DNA of 64,000 nucleotides from Yinghuangia sp051388915 (GTDB taxonomy: Bacteria; Actinomycetota; Actinomycetes; Streptomycetales; Streptomycetaceae): positions 1 to 64,000 of the forward strand of contig NZ_JBPKBH010000018.1 of the NCBI RefSeq assembly GCF_051388915.1. Reading direction: 5' to 3'. A program made the translations under genes and the position numbers. The notes beneath the pieces are model-generated. The model saw nothing but the letters and a program-made list of their open reading frames with translations. It searched no databases and was not told the DNA's origin. Positions 55,911 to 64,000 of the stretch are shown one piece after another. The stretch's first letter is position 1; the number at the start of each line of letters is the position of its first letter.

Positions 55911-56249
55911 GTCATCCTCCTGGGGTCCCTCCGCCAGGTACGTCGCCCGCCACCCTGACGTTTCCCTGTGCTTGACACCGTCATACAGAATTCTTTGACC
56001 AAGTTATAGATCTGGCCGGTGACCCACCGGGATGCCGTGGTCCTCCAGAGCCGGTAGCGACCCGGGGGCGCGGATGCGGGCGGGCTTCTGACACGTGGCG
56101 ACGCGCCGGCCCCGCCGCGACCTCATGACCCGCGCTCTCCACCGATCCCGGAGGTGGTGCGGCATCGCCTCAACGGGACGGCGCGGCATCGGGCGCCGCT
56201 GCCCGGCGTTCGCAGGCAATCGTGTGTCCAGTGAGCAAACGACCCGGAC
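55911..56249. other. Intergenic stretch upstream of CoA-transferase
   Basis: Should contain the promoter of the minus-strand CoA-transferase operon; an AT-richer tract lies at about 55975-56010. No gene or clear operator recognised. Confidence 0.4.
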
Positions 56250-56640
56250 CGTTGCCTGCGCTCGATTCGCGCCCCAACTCCCAACAGAGCGGCCGGGGAT
56301 GGATCGTCGACTCCGGTAAGCGGCCAGACCTTGTACGGCCACCCGATGCCGGAGTCGCGCGCGGGCCAGGCTGTCCATCAGGGGCAGGCGATGACTTCCA
56401 GCATCAAATAGCAGGGCCTTGCGAGACGCTGAAGCCGGTCAACCGGCCCAAGGACGCGGTCGGGTTCGTGGTTTTGCCCTGGCGTTGGGTCGTCAAGAGA
56501 AGCCTGGCCTGGCTCATGCACGCCCGCCGCCATGCGCGCGACTACGAACGTCCGATCCAACACGCCGAGAGCCTTCTGGCCCTGGGCCGCGATCTCCCTG
56601 ATGACCCGCCGCCTCACCAGCCGCATGACCGTCCGGGCCC
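56250..56640 (+). pseudogene. IS5-family transposase C-terminal remnant
   Basis: Near 56436-56560 the plus strand reads VNRPKDAVGFVVLPWRWVVK RSLAWLMHARRHARDYERP, the conserved end of IS5 transposases (GFxVLPRRWVVERTxxWLxxxRRLARDYER), with Glu of the DDE triad replaced by Lys (WVVK for WVVE). A frame change near 56570 is needed to reach the usual ISLMTRRL ending. Earlier parts are not recognisable. Confidence 0.65.
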
Positions 56641-56843
56641 CGCGGCCGGCACCTGCGGCGCCGACCGCGGGGCGTGATCACCCGGTCCCGTCATGCGAGC
56701 TCCTGATTGCGCAACCCGCCAACCAAGCGCCGACCGCCTGGACATCAGGACAACGCGCGCGACGTGCGGGCGAGCCCGGCACAGATCTCCTAGGCTGCGG
56801 GACCGTGCGGCGGGCCGATCGCTCGCCCGGCGAAGGGAGTTCC

Positions 56844-57473
56844 GTGAGGTTTCCGAGTCTTGTCGTCCTGGCCGCCTCGATGTTCCTTGCGACAAGCTGC
56901 GCAAGCGACGACGAGCCGGACGCGCCCCCGGCGCCTTCGGCTCCGGCCGCGGCAGCCTCCGGAGGCGCCGGGGGCGCGTCCAGCGGCGGGTCCGACGCGG
57001 GGAAACCCGACACAGGGAAACCGGCCTCCGGACTGCCGCGCGCGGGCTCGTTCGAGGAGGTCGCGGCGCTGTTGAAGCCCGCGCTCGGCGCGTGCGAGCG
57101 CATGGACACCACTGGCCCGGACACCAAGCTCAACCGAGCCGACCAGGTCCGCGGGGGCAAGCAGAAGGCGTTGTGCTGGTACGGCGGACAGCAGTTCTCC
57201 GTGGCGATCCTCCTCGTGGACGCGGACAACACCACCTTGGAGGCGTTCCACAAGGACCGGGACATCGCCTCCAGCGAACGCATCGGCATGGGGTTCACCG
57301 TCTCCCTCGTCGGCACCGCCGGCGCCCAGGCCAAGACCACCGCCGAGCAGCAACTGACCTCCACCGGGCTGCCGTTCCTCAACTGCGAGCGGGACTTCGC
57401 CCCCCACGACGGCGTCAAACTCATCGAGGCCAAAACACCCGGCTGCCGCTACACCCCCACCCCGCGCATCTGA
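56844..57473 (+). CDS. Secreted lipoprotein of unknown function
   Basis: A 209-residue precursor: signal MRFPSLVVLAASMFLATSC with lipobox LATSC and Cys19, an Ala/Gly/Ser/Pro linker (about 20-70), then a domain with four Cys (ALGACERMD, ALCWYGG, FLNCERD, PGCRYTP) suited to two disulfides. The style matches DUF3558-like mycolata/streptomycete lipoproteins, but I do not claim that family. GTG 56844 has AAGGGAG five bases upstream. The domain design recalls the lipoprotein at 5777 without obvious sequence identity. Confidence 0.8.
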   Translation: MRFPSLVVLAASMFLATSCASDDEPDAPPAPSAPAAAASGGAGGASSGGSDAGKPDTGKPASGLPRAGSFEEVAALLKPALGACERMDTTGPDTKLNRADQVRGGKQKALCWYGGQQFSVAILLVDADNTTLEAFHKDRDIASSERIGMGFTVSLVGTAGAQAKTTAEQQLTSTGLPFLNCERDFAPHDGVKLIEAKTPGCRYTPTPRI

Positions 57474-57489
57474 CCACCGCACCAACGCA

Positions 57490-58325
57490 CATCCAGCGCG
57501 GACCCGGATCGGAGCGACACTCCCGAAACCTCGCCTCTCGCCGGCGGACAGCTGCCCTGGGGACGCGGTCCTCGACCACCCTCAGGGCTCCTGTCCCGAG
57601 TGCGCTGATGAACTGGGGCGTCACCCCGCCGGCCGCGTCGTCGCCGCCGGGCGGCGATGGCGTCGGTGACCAGGTCGGACCGCATGCGCTCCGCGTGGGA
57701 CCAATCGACCACCCGCCGGCATGTCGATCGCCGTCGCGAGATACATCCATTCGCTGCCGACCGGGAGATACGCGATGTCCCCGCACCACCGCACGTCCGG
57801 TGCCGGCGCGCCGAAGTCCCGGCCGACCAGGTCGGGAGCCGACGGCGCGGTCCTGTCCGCGACCGTGGTCCGCGTAGCGCCGTATGCGCCTCCCGACTCG
57901 GTGTGGATCTCCTCGATCCGGTCCGCGAGGGCTTCGTGGGCGACCCGGCGCGCCTCGCGCGCCGGGNGTCCTGTCCGCGACCGTGGTCCGCGTAGCGCCG
58001 TATGCGCCTCCCGACTCGGTGTGGATCTCCTCGATCCGGTCCGCGAGGGCTTCGTGGGCGACCCGGGGCGTCTCGTGCGCCGGGCCCGCGTTGATCCACC
58101 GGTAGAACCCGGACGCGGACACACACAAAACCTGGCAAAAAGCCGCTGTACGCCATACGTGTGGCGGTGGGCGGAGACGAATCTCCAGCGGCCGATCACC
58201 GATCCGTCTCTCTGCCAACGTACGCGGCCGCCTTGCGCGGGATCTCCTTCTCCAACTCCAGCTCGCGGACCTGCTTGCGCAAACGGGGCAGTTCCTCGCG
58301 CCGGGCGGGGGTCACCGGGCCGTCA
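57490..58325 (-). mobile_element. IS3-family element, decayed
   Basis: From 58310 the end of orfA (ELPRLRKQVRELELEKEIPR KAAAYV...ETDR) is followed from 58199 by orfB pieces: SASGFYRWINAGPAHETPR, IEEIHTESGGAYGATRT, PDLVGRDFGAPAPDVRWCGD IAYLPVGSEWMYLATAID and LVTDAI in shifting frames. The first catalytic Asp (WCGD) is visible; the rest of the DDE core is not. The orfA N-terminus is missing. A single N (57967) and a contig-end duplication lie inside, so part of the disruption is artificial. The left end sits on a broken LLM oxidoreductase gene. Confidence 0.75.
57850..58084. repeat. 117-bp direct duplication around one N
   Basis: 57850-57966 and 57968-58084 are nearly identical, with differences only near the right end, and meet at the single N. 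This is most simply two overlapping contig ends joined without merging. Confidence 0.85.
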
Positions 58326-58760
58326 TTGCGTGGGGCGCGGCAGCATCGTGTTGCCGGTTGCGGTGTAGCCGGAGCTTTCGAAGGTGATGCTCTCACCGGT
58401 CCAGGCCGCCCGCATCGCGCGGATCGCCTCGTCCAGGTGGTCGTTGCGGTTGTCGAAGTCCGCTCCCAGCGCCGTAAATTCGGGCTGGAGGTAGCCCGCG
58501 CCGACCCCGATGATCACGCGCCCGCCGGACAGCCCGTCCGGCGTCGAGATCATCTTCGCGGACAGGAAGGGGCAGCGGTACGCCGGCACGAACAGGTTTG
58601 TGTGCAGCCTGAGTGTGGACGTCGCCGCGGCTGCGAAGGAGAGCACCAACATCGGGTCGACCGTGTGGTGCCCGCCGGAGTGCAGCCACCGGTCGTCCGG
58701 GAACGGGTGGTCCGTCGTGAACGCAGCGTCAAGCCCGGCGGCCTTGGCCGCCCGCGCCAT
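58323..58760 (-). pseudogene. LLM-class F420/flavin oxidoreductase fragment
   Basis: Residues match the N-terminal half of a luciferase-like monooxygenase (about 290 residues when whole): AGLDAAFTTDHPFPDDRWLH, LRLHTNLFVPAYRCPFLSAK, GGRVIIGVGAGYLQPEF and HLDEAIRAMRAAW. The upstream frame is closed by a stop just before ATG 58760 and the first beta strand is absent; the downstream half is replaced by the IS3 remnant at 58325. Not functional. Confidence 0.7.
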
Positions 58761-58974
58761 GCCGGCTCACCGGACTCCTGCGCTGGTGGTCACGGCCGGC
58801 GACCCATGACCGCGTGCGCGCCTACGACCTCCGTCATTCGCCGCTGCCTGTCCCGACCAGGCAGGCCGCCCGGAGGCCCGCCGGGCGGCACGGCACGGGC
58901 TGCGTCCTCGCCGCCCGTGCCGTGCGTGCACACTGGTCTCGAACAGGTCGTTCGGACTCGGCAGAGGGACGTGC

Positions 58975-59601
58975 ATGCAACTCGACTTCGTCATCCTCGG
59001 GATGCTCGCACTACGCAGATACTCCGGCTATGACCTGCGCAAATGGATGGAGGGGCCGCTCAAGTACGTCGGCTACGAGGTCCAGCTCCCGCAGATCTAC
59101 CGTCGCCTGGCCAAGCTCGTCGAGCGGGGCTGGATCGCGTACGACGTGGATCCGCGCGAGGGCGGCCCGGACGCCAAGCTCTACCGCATGACCGAGGCCG
59201 GCGAGCGGGCGCTGTGGGAGTGGGCGCGTTCCCCGCACGTGCCGTCGCCGCGCCTGGCCGATCCCGATTTCGTCATCCGCTACATCTTCGGCGGCCAACT
59301 CGACCCCGAAATCGCCCTTGCCGCGGTCCGCTCCGAGCTCGCTTTCCGCCAGGCCAACATGGATCCGACCGGCGCACCCCCGTGGACCCAGGACCTGCCG
59401 TACACAGAGCTTCAGATGTCTGCTCTCGACCCGGATTGGGTGTCGGAGGTGCACCTGGCGGCGCACGAGTATGGCTACGCCCACGTGTCCGCCTACGTCG
59501 CGTGGCTCAAACTCCTTCAGCACCGCCTCGAACGCCGCGCCAAGCAGATCGAGGCCGCGCGAGCGACCAAGCCCCCCGCGCCGCCGGGCGAGGAACCCTA
59601 G
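58975..59601 (+). CDS. PadR-family transcriptional regulator (copy 1)
   Basis: A 208-residue regulator. The N-terminal winged helix (MQLDFVILGMLALRRYSGYD...QLPQIYRRLAKLVERGWI, wing GGPDAKLYRMTEAGERAL) is followed by a PadR C-terminal helical dimer domain (IFGGQLDPEIALAAVRSELA). ATG 58975 has GAGGGA just upstream. It is a close paralogue of the gene at 60346: 98 of the first 115 residues are identical by my count. The two point towards each other across a broken oxidoreductase gene. Confidence 0.9.
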   Translation: MQLDFVILGMLALRRYSGYDLRKWMEGPLKYVGYEVQLPQIYRRLAKLVERGWIAYDVDPREGGPDAKLYRMTEAGERALWEWARSPHVPSPRLADPDFVIRYIFGGQLDPEIALAAVRSELAFRQANMDPTGAPPWTQDLPYTELQMSALDPDWVSEVHLAAHEYGYAHVSAYVAWLKLLQHRLERRAKQIEAARATKPPAPPGEEP

Positions 59602-59626
59602 AACGCCGAGACAGGTCGTCGGGCAC

Positions 59627-59642
59627 GCCCGCCGGGGCGGGC
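59627..59642. terminator. GC hairpin between convergent genes
   Basis: GCCCGCC (59627-59633) and GGCGGGC (59636-59642) with a two-base centre, 25 bases after the PadR stop and before the end of the convergent oxidoreductase. Weak as an RNA hairpin because of the tiny loop. Confidence 0.35.
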
Positions 59643-59675
59643 CTTCCGGCGTGGTCCGTCCGAATCGCAGGCCGG

Positions 59676-60289
59676 TCAGGCGAAGTCGACGGCGCCGAGG
59701 GACTTTCGGGCGCCCTCCAGGAGGCGCAGTACGGCAAGGGTGTCGGCCAGGGGCATGACCGGGGACTCCGTACGCCCCTGCCGCACGAGGTCGCGCACCT
59801 CGCGGAGTTCTCCCGCGAGGGTCTCCCGCGGGCCGTCGGCGGAGAACTCCTGGACGTCGGGGTGGATGTGCGTCGACAGACGGCTGGTCGTGTGGAAGGG
59901 CGCGTCGATGTCGATGCGTCCGAGCGTGCCGGAAATATGCGCGATCATCGGCTGGGGGCTGAGCAGGGAAGTCTCCAGCGTCGCACGGCCTTGCCCGCGG
60001 CGAAGGCGAGTTCGGCCACGTGGCGGCGCTGCGCATGGGGTGTGGCGATGTCCACGGCGTCCACGACGGGGTCGTCGAGGAGTACGGCGTAAGAGCCGTG
60101 CGCACACGGCGCGCCGAACTCCGTGGCGAAGGCCCGCGCACGCGTCGCATCGCGTGATCCGACCGCCGCGGCGCGCGTCCCCGGTTCCGCCGCGATGATC
60201 GCGATGGTGCGGGCCATCGTGCCGGTAGCGGCTGTGCCCCAGCCGAACTCGCGGTCGTCCTGTGTGCCGTCGTCTATCTCGCCCTTCAT
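59676..60289 (-). pseudogene. Gfo/Idh/MocA oxidoreductase with internal deletion
   Basis: From ATG 60289 the N-terminal Rossmann part reads FGWGTAATGTMARTIAIIAA, VGSRDATRARAFATEFGAP and VDAVDIATPHAQRRHVAEL to AGKAV near 60000. The next residues should be (L)CEKPxxL and the whole central alpha-beta domain; instead the sequence jumps, in another frame, to the C-terminal part TSLLSPQPMIAHISGTLGRI and PLADTLAVLRLLEGARKSLG, stopping at 59676. About 120-130 residues, including the catalytic Glu-Lys-Pro, are missing. Downstream of the second PadR gene on the same strand. Confidence 0.7.
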
Positions 60290-60345
60290 GCAATCACTTG
60301 TGTCGTGTGAACGTGTTTGTTCTCGTGGCCTGTTCGTGCTGCCGC

Positions 60346-60996
60346 TCACGGTGCCGCGCTGCCGACGGTCGCGTCCGGTTCCGTATCGAGGTGCGGTTCG
60401 TCGGCCGATCGCGTCCCGCGCAGTTGCCGGCGGCGATAGAGCAGGCGTTGCTCCACCAGTTGCAGCCACGCGATGTAGGTGGAAGCGCCGGCGTATCCGT
60501 GCTCGTGGCCGATCATGTGCACCTCGGCCGCCCACTTCGGGTCCATTTCGGACGTGTTCGTCTCGTGTTGCGAGGCCTTCGCGAGCCATTGCGGCGTGGC
60601 GGTGTGGTGGACGTCCTTCTGCCGGTACTCCAGTTCGGTGCGCACGACGCGCAGGGCGATGTCGGGGTCGAGTTGGCCGCCGAATATGAAGCGGATGGCG
60701 AAGTCCGGGTCGGCGGGACGCAGCGACGGCTGGAAGGGGGACCGCGCCCACTCCCACAGCGCCCGTCGTCCGGCCTCGGTCATGCGGTAGAGCTTGGCGT
60801 CGGGGCCGCCTTCCCGCGTGTCGATGTCGTACTCGACCCAGCCGCGCCCGACGAGCTTGGCCAGACGGCGGTAGATCTGTGGGAGTTGGACTCCGTACCC
60901 GATGTACTTGAGCGGCCCCTCCATCCATTTGCGCAGGTCATAGCCCGAGAAGCGGCGCATGGCCAACATCCCGAGGATGACGAAGTCGAGTTGCAC
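60346..60996 (-). CDS. PadR-family transcriptional regulator (copy 2)
   Basis: A 216-residue PadR protein, paralogous to copy 1 (58975), with the same opening MQLDFVILGMLAMRRFSGYD and the same wing GGPDAKLYRMTEAGRRALWE. The C-terminal domains differ more, including QLVEQRLLYRRRQLRG here. GTG 60996. It is downstream of the branched-chain-type transporter gene on the same strand, separated by a hairpin (61022-61059), and upstream of the deleted oxidoreductase. It could regulate the transporter; no operator was identified. Confidence 0.9.
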   Translation of the reverse strand: MQLDFVILGMLAMRRFSGYDLRKWMEGPLKYIGYGVQLPQIYRRLAKLVGRGWVEYDIDTREGGPDAKLYRMTEAGRRALWEWARSPFQPSLRPADPDFAIRFIFGGQLDPDIALRVVRTELEYRQKDVHHTATPQWLAKASQHETNTSEMDPKWAAEVHMIGHEHGYAGASTYIAWLQLVEQRLLYRRRQLRGTRSADEPHLDTEPDATVGSAAP

Positions 60997-61021
60997 GGAC
61001 CTTTCCCTTCCCGTTCCAAAC

Positions 61022-61059
61022 CCTGTCCCGGACCGGCGGCTTCGTCGGCCCGGGACAGG
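61022..61059. terminator. Terminator hairpin of the transporter unit
   Basis: CCTGTCCCGG (61022-61031) pairs with CCGGGACAGG (61050-61059); a smaller GC stem can form in the 18-base loop. It starts right after the transporter stop at 61067 on the minus strand. Confidence 0.6.
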
Positions 61060-61066
61060 TTGTGAC

Positions 61067-63886
61067 CTACCCCGCCGCGGTGGCGGTGCCGCTGCGTTCG
61101 ATGGCGCGTTCGTCGGTGCCGAGGTAGCTGGCGATGACCTTGGGGTCGTTGCGGACTTCGGACGGTGTCCCTGCGGCGATGACGCGGCCGGTCTCCAGGC
61201 AGTAGACGCGGTCGCTGATGCCCATGATCAGGGGCATGTCGTGCTCGATGACCAGGAGTGAGGCGCCGAGTTCCCGGCGGATTTCCTGGATCAGCGGTCC
61301 GAACGCCTCGGTCTCGCGCTGGGCCACCCCGGCGGTCGGCTCGTCCAGGCAGAGCACCCGGGCGTCCAGCGCCAGCAACCCGGCCAGTTCGACGATGCGG
61401 CGGGTACCGGTGGACAAGTCGGCGATGAACGCGTCGGCGTAGCGCCCGAGACCGAGGAAGTCGATGAGGTCGTGCGCCTCGGCCTTCTTGGCGCGTTCGC
61501 CGTTGACCGACCGCGGCAGCCACAGCGCCGCGGACAGCAGCCCGGAGCGGCCGCGTGCCTCCAGGGCGATCTGCACGGTCTCGGCGACGGTCAGCTCGGG
61601 GAAGAGCGTGGCCGCCTGGAAGGTCCGGCCGAGGCCGAGCGCCGCGCGGCGGGCGGACGGCATGCCGGAGACGTCCTGTCCGAGGAGTTCGACCCTTCCG
61701 GTGGCCGGGACGAACCCGCCGACGGCGTTCATCAGGGTCGACTTCCCGGCGCCGTTGGTGCCGATGAGCCCGACGATCTCGTTCGGCCGGACCTCGATGG
61801 AGACCGCGTCGACCGCGGTCACCCCGCCGAAGCGGACCCGCACGTCGCGGGTGGCCAGCACCGGCAGGTCGTCCGGCAACGGCGCCTTGCCGGGGCGCTT
61901 TGGAAGCCTGGGCAACGTGGTCGCCTGCTTGGCGGGCTGCGGACCGAGCCGCCCCTCGGCCCACTGGAGGAGTGCGTCGCGGGCCGCGTAGCCGATCTGC
62001 ACCAGGCCGCCGGGGAAGTACAGCAGCAGGATCAGCAGGCCGAGGCTGGAGGCGAGCAGTGGGACGAGGTCGTTGCCGGGGAAGACGGCGGGCAGACCGA
62101 TGACCCACAGGGCGCCGAGCACCGGTCCGGACGTGGACCCGAGTCCGCCGATGACGACGACGGACACGAGCATGAGGGAGTCCTCGCTGCGGAAGTAGGC
62201 GTCGCCGTACGGCACGGTCTGCAACGCGCCGGCCAGTAGCGCCCCGCCGAGTCCGGCGATCCCTCCGGCCAGTGCGAACGCCCGCAGCTTCACCCGGGTG
62301 GCCTGCACGGTGTATGCCGCGGCGGTGGCCGGGTTGTCGCGGACGCCGATGGTGGTGCGGCCGACTCCGGTGCGCCGCAGGCGGCCGGTGACGGCGAGGA
62401 CGGCCACCAGGACGACGAGGACGACGTAGTAGTAGGAGCGCTGCGAGGTCACGTCGATGCCGAAGACGTCGGTGCGCGGGAACGACGCGGTGATCTGGGT
62501 CGGGCTGTCGTGGAAGACGTCCTGGCGGTAGACCCATTGCTCGCAGGCGACCGCGAACGCGACGGTGCTGACCGCGAGGAGCAGTCCGCGCACCCGCAGT
62601 GCGCCGGCGCCGATGACTGCGGCGAGTAGCGCGGTCAGCAGCGCGGCGGCGGCGACTGCGGTGGGGAAGGTCAGGCGCTCGACGACGAGCACCTTGTTGT
62701 TGCCGATCTCCAGGCGCAGGCCGCGGTTGAGCGATGCGGCGGTGAGGGCCCCGATGCCCGCGAAGGCCATTTGTCCGAGGGAGAGTTGCCCGGCCCAGCC
62801 GGTGAGCACGGTGACCGAGGCGGCGCAGATGGCGTAGGCGATGATGGTCGTGTAGAGCAGGTGCCGCGAGGGCTGGGTGACGATCAGCGGGACGACGACG
62901 GCGACGAGCAACAGGCCGGTCAGGGCGAAGCGTTCGAGGTTGCGCACCCACCACAGGCCGCGCAGCCGATCGGGCACGGGTCGCACCTTCGGTGCGAACG
63001 AGAAAGCGCCGCTGTCCGCGGACTTGTCGCGGCCGACGGTGAACACCGCGGCCAGCACAAGCCCGAAAACAACGATGTCGGTCAGACCGGGCTCGTCGAG
63101 CCAGTTGAACTGCACGACGGATTCCAGCAGTCCGAGCCCGACTCCGGCGACCAGTGCCACCCGGAAGGACGTCATGCGGGCGATCACCGCCGCGGCGAGT
63201 GCCCGCATCAGGGTGGTCATGCCGAGGACCGCGGGCGAGGTGACCGAGCCGTTGCGGGCGGAGATGAGGATCAGGCAGACCGTGCCGATGAGTCCGGCGA
63301 CCGCCCATACGACGGTGGAGACCACCTTGGGACTGATGCCGTTCAGGCGTGCCAGCTCCGGGTTGTCGGCCGACGCGGTGACCGTCTTGCCGAGCACGGT
63401 GCGCCCGAGGAACCAGCCGAGGGCCGCCGCGGCGAGCGGCACCACGATCAGCACCGCGAGCTGTGTCGCGGTCATCTCCACCCCGGCCGGGTGCCACTTG
63501 GCCGTCGACCAGACCGGGTACGAGCGCGCCCCGTCCACCTCCGGGTACGACGCCACGATCACCAGAGCGAGTTGGGCGACGCCGATGGTGGCGACCAGCA
63601 GGATCACCCGCGGCGCGGTGAACAGGCGGCGTACGACGACGAGGTCGACGATCGCGCCGAACGCCGAGCCGGCCGCGAGCGACAGGAACAGGGCGATCCA
63701 GAACGGGACGTTGTAGCGGACCGCGAGGAGCGCGAACAGTGCGGAGCCGACCAGGCCGATGTTGGCGACCGCGAAGTTGATGACGCGGGTGGAGCGGTGG
63801 ACGAGCACGATGCCCATGGCGAGCAGGCCGACGACCAGGCCGTTGACGACCCCGTCGAACGCCAGCTGGCGGGTGAGTTCGATCAT
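61067..63886 (-). CDS. Fused LivH-LivM-LivG ABC importer subunit
   Basis: A 939-residue polypeptide with three parts. Residues 1-290: a LivH-like permease (GLVVGLLAMGIVLVHRSTRV, RTVLGKTVTASADNPELARL). Residues about 320-640: a LivM-like permease (LTGWAGQLSLGQMAFAGIGA, GVGRTTIGVRDNPATAAAYT, MLVSVVVIGGLGSTSGPVLG). Residues about 675-930: a LivG-like ATPase with Walker A GTNGAGKSTLM, Walker B VLCLDEPTAG and IEHDM; the signature is DLSTGTRRIVEL. Substrates of this class are branched-chain amino acids, urea or related compounds. ATG 63886 is one base after the upstream stop; no binding-protein gene is in view. Confidence 0.92.
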   Translation of the reverse strand: MIELTRQLAFDGVVNGLVVGLLAMGIVLVHRSTRVINFAVANIGLVGSALFALLAVRYNVPFWIALFLSLAAGSAFGAIVDLVVVRRLFTAPRVILLVATIGVAQLALVIVASYPEVDGARSYPVWSTAKWHPAGVEMTATQLAVLIVVPLAAAALGWFLGRTVLGKTVTASADNPELARLNGISPKVVSTVVWAVAGLIGTVCLILISARNGSVTSPAVLGMTTLMRALAAAVIARMTSFRVALVAGVGLGLLESVVQFNWLDEPGLTDIVVFGLVLAAVFTVGRDKSADSGAFSFAPKVRPVPDRLRGLWWVRNLERFALTGLLLVAVVVPLIVTQPSRHLLYTTIIAYAICAASVTVLTGWAGQLSLGQMAFAGIGALTAASLNRGLRLEIGNNKVLVVERLTFPTAVAAAALLTALLAAVIGAGALRVRGLLLAVSTVAFAVACEQWVYRQDVFHDSPTQITASFPRTDVFGIDVTSQRSYYYVVLVVLVAVLAVTGRLRRTGVGRTTIGVRDNPATAAAYTVQATRVKLRAFALAGGIAGLGGALLAGALQTVPYGDAYFRSEDSLMLVSVVVIGGLGSTSGPVLGALWVIGLPAVFPGNDLVPLLASSLGLLILLLYFPGGLVQIGYAARDALLQWAEGRLGPQPAKQATTLPRLPKRPGKAPLPDDLPVLATRDVRVRFGGVTAVDAVSIEVRPNEIVGLIGTNGAGKSTLMNAVGGFVPATGRVELLGQDVSGMPSARRAALGLGRTFQAATLFPELTVAETVQIALEARGRSGLLSAALWLPRSVNGERAKKAEAHDLIDFLGLGRYADAFIADLSTGTRRIVELAGLLALDARVLCLDEPTAGVAQRETEAFGPLIQEIRRELGASLLVIEHDMPLIMGISDRVYCLETGRVIAAGTPSEVRNDPKVIASYLGTDERAIERSGTATAAG

Positions 63887-63887
63887 G

Positions 63888-64000
63888 TCAACCGCCGTCC
63901 TTGCCGAGGAAGACCGCACGCGCGAGGTCGTCGCGTTCGGCGAGTTCGCGGGCGTCGCCGGTGAATCGGACCTGCCCCTTCTCCAGGAACACCGCCCGGT
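63888..64000 (-). CDS. LivF-like ABC ATPase, C-terminal end only
   Basis: The last 36 codons of a gene entering from beyond the window: RAVFLEKGQVRFTGDARELA, ERDDLARAVFLGKDGG and TGA (63888-63890). The phrase fits the end of LivF-type ATPases (xGxxxxxGxxxEL...RxxYLG). One base separates it from the fused permease-ATPase gene, so the importer would have two ATPases, one fused and one free. Confidence 0.75.
   Translation of the reverse strand, partial: RAVFLEKGQVRFTGDARELAERDDLARAVFLGKDGG

Overview
The window reads as chromosomal DNA of a very high-GC actinomycete, most likely Streptomycetaceae (Streptomyces or a close relative). The grounds are almost exclusive G/C at third codon positions, GTG and TTG starts behind GGAGG-type ribosome sites, the XRE/DUF397/HATPase regulatory triad, STAS-HATPase-SpoIIE switch proteins, and actinobacterial IS families. 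It is draft sequence: there are N runs at 7574-7666, 35175-35344 and 52063-52109 and one N at 57967, and two of these are flanked by duplicated contig ends. No rRNA, tRNA or CRISPR array was seen.

Layout. 0.3-6.6 kb: a SUKH-like protein, the XRE/DUF397/ATPase triad, an orphan prepilin peptidase, a frameshifted IclR regulator and a lipoprotein. 7.1-17.7 kb: a dense signalling block with two STAS proteins, an RsbW-like ATPase, an ANTAR-GAF-PAS-SpoIIE phosphatase, a 1244-residue hybrid kinase with five HAMP modules, a MarR regulator, a SpoIIE-like protein with an altered active site and a class II glutamine amidotransferase. Three TTGCC-N4-GGCAA palindromes sit about 90 and 190 bp before two of these genes. 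18-25 kb: a secreted repeat protein, then decayed ISL3 and IS110 copies, an MFS exporter/TetR pair and remnants of TetR, VOC and HxlR genes. 25.4-30.2 kb: an ABC exporter (ATPase plus FtsX permease) followed by a NarL-type two-component system. 30-37.6 kb: transposase debris, a nucleotidyltransferase, a CPBP protease, a MarR/SGNH-hydrolase divergon, carbonic anhydrase and DUF1508 genes cut by a gap, and small hypotheticals. 37.4-40.8 kb: an FAD oxidoreductase, an SRPBCC protein and an SDR.

41.4-52.8 kb: an overlapping four-gene run led by an antitoxin and MazF/PemK-type toxin, a BRCT/beta-propeller fusion, a PP2C gene beheaded by an IS5 remnant, an APH-like kinase, and more decayed transposases and domesticated-gene fragments. 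52.8-55.9 kb: an enoyl-CoA hydratase and a double-length family III CoA-transferase, probably one operon. 56-60.3 kb: IS5 and IS3 remnants, a lipoprotein, a truncated luciferase-like oxidoreductase and a Gfo/Idh/MocA gene with an internal deletion, flanked by two close PadR paralogues. 61-64 kb: a branched-chain-type ABC importer in which both permeases and one ATPase are fused into one polypeptide, preceded by the end of the second ATPase gene.

Intact long genes (1244, 939, 803 and 731 codons) alternate with about ten transposase fragments and many single-lesion genes. That mix suggests genuine decay in an accessory region more than general sequencing error, although a few homopolymer frameshifts may be errors.
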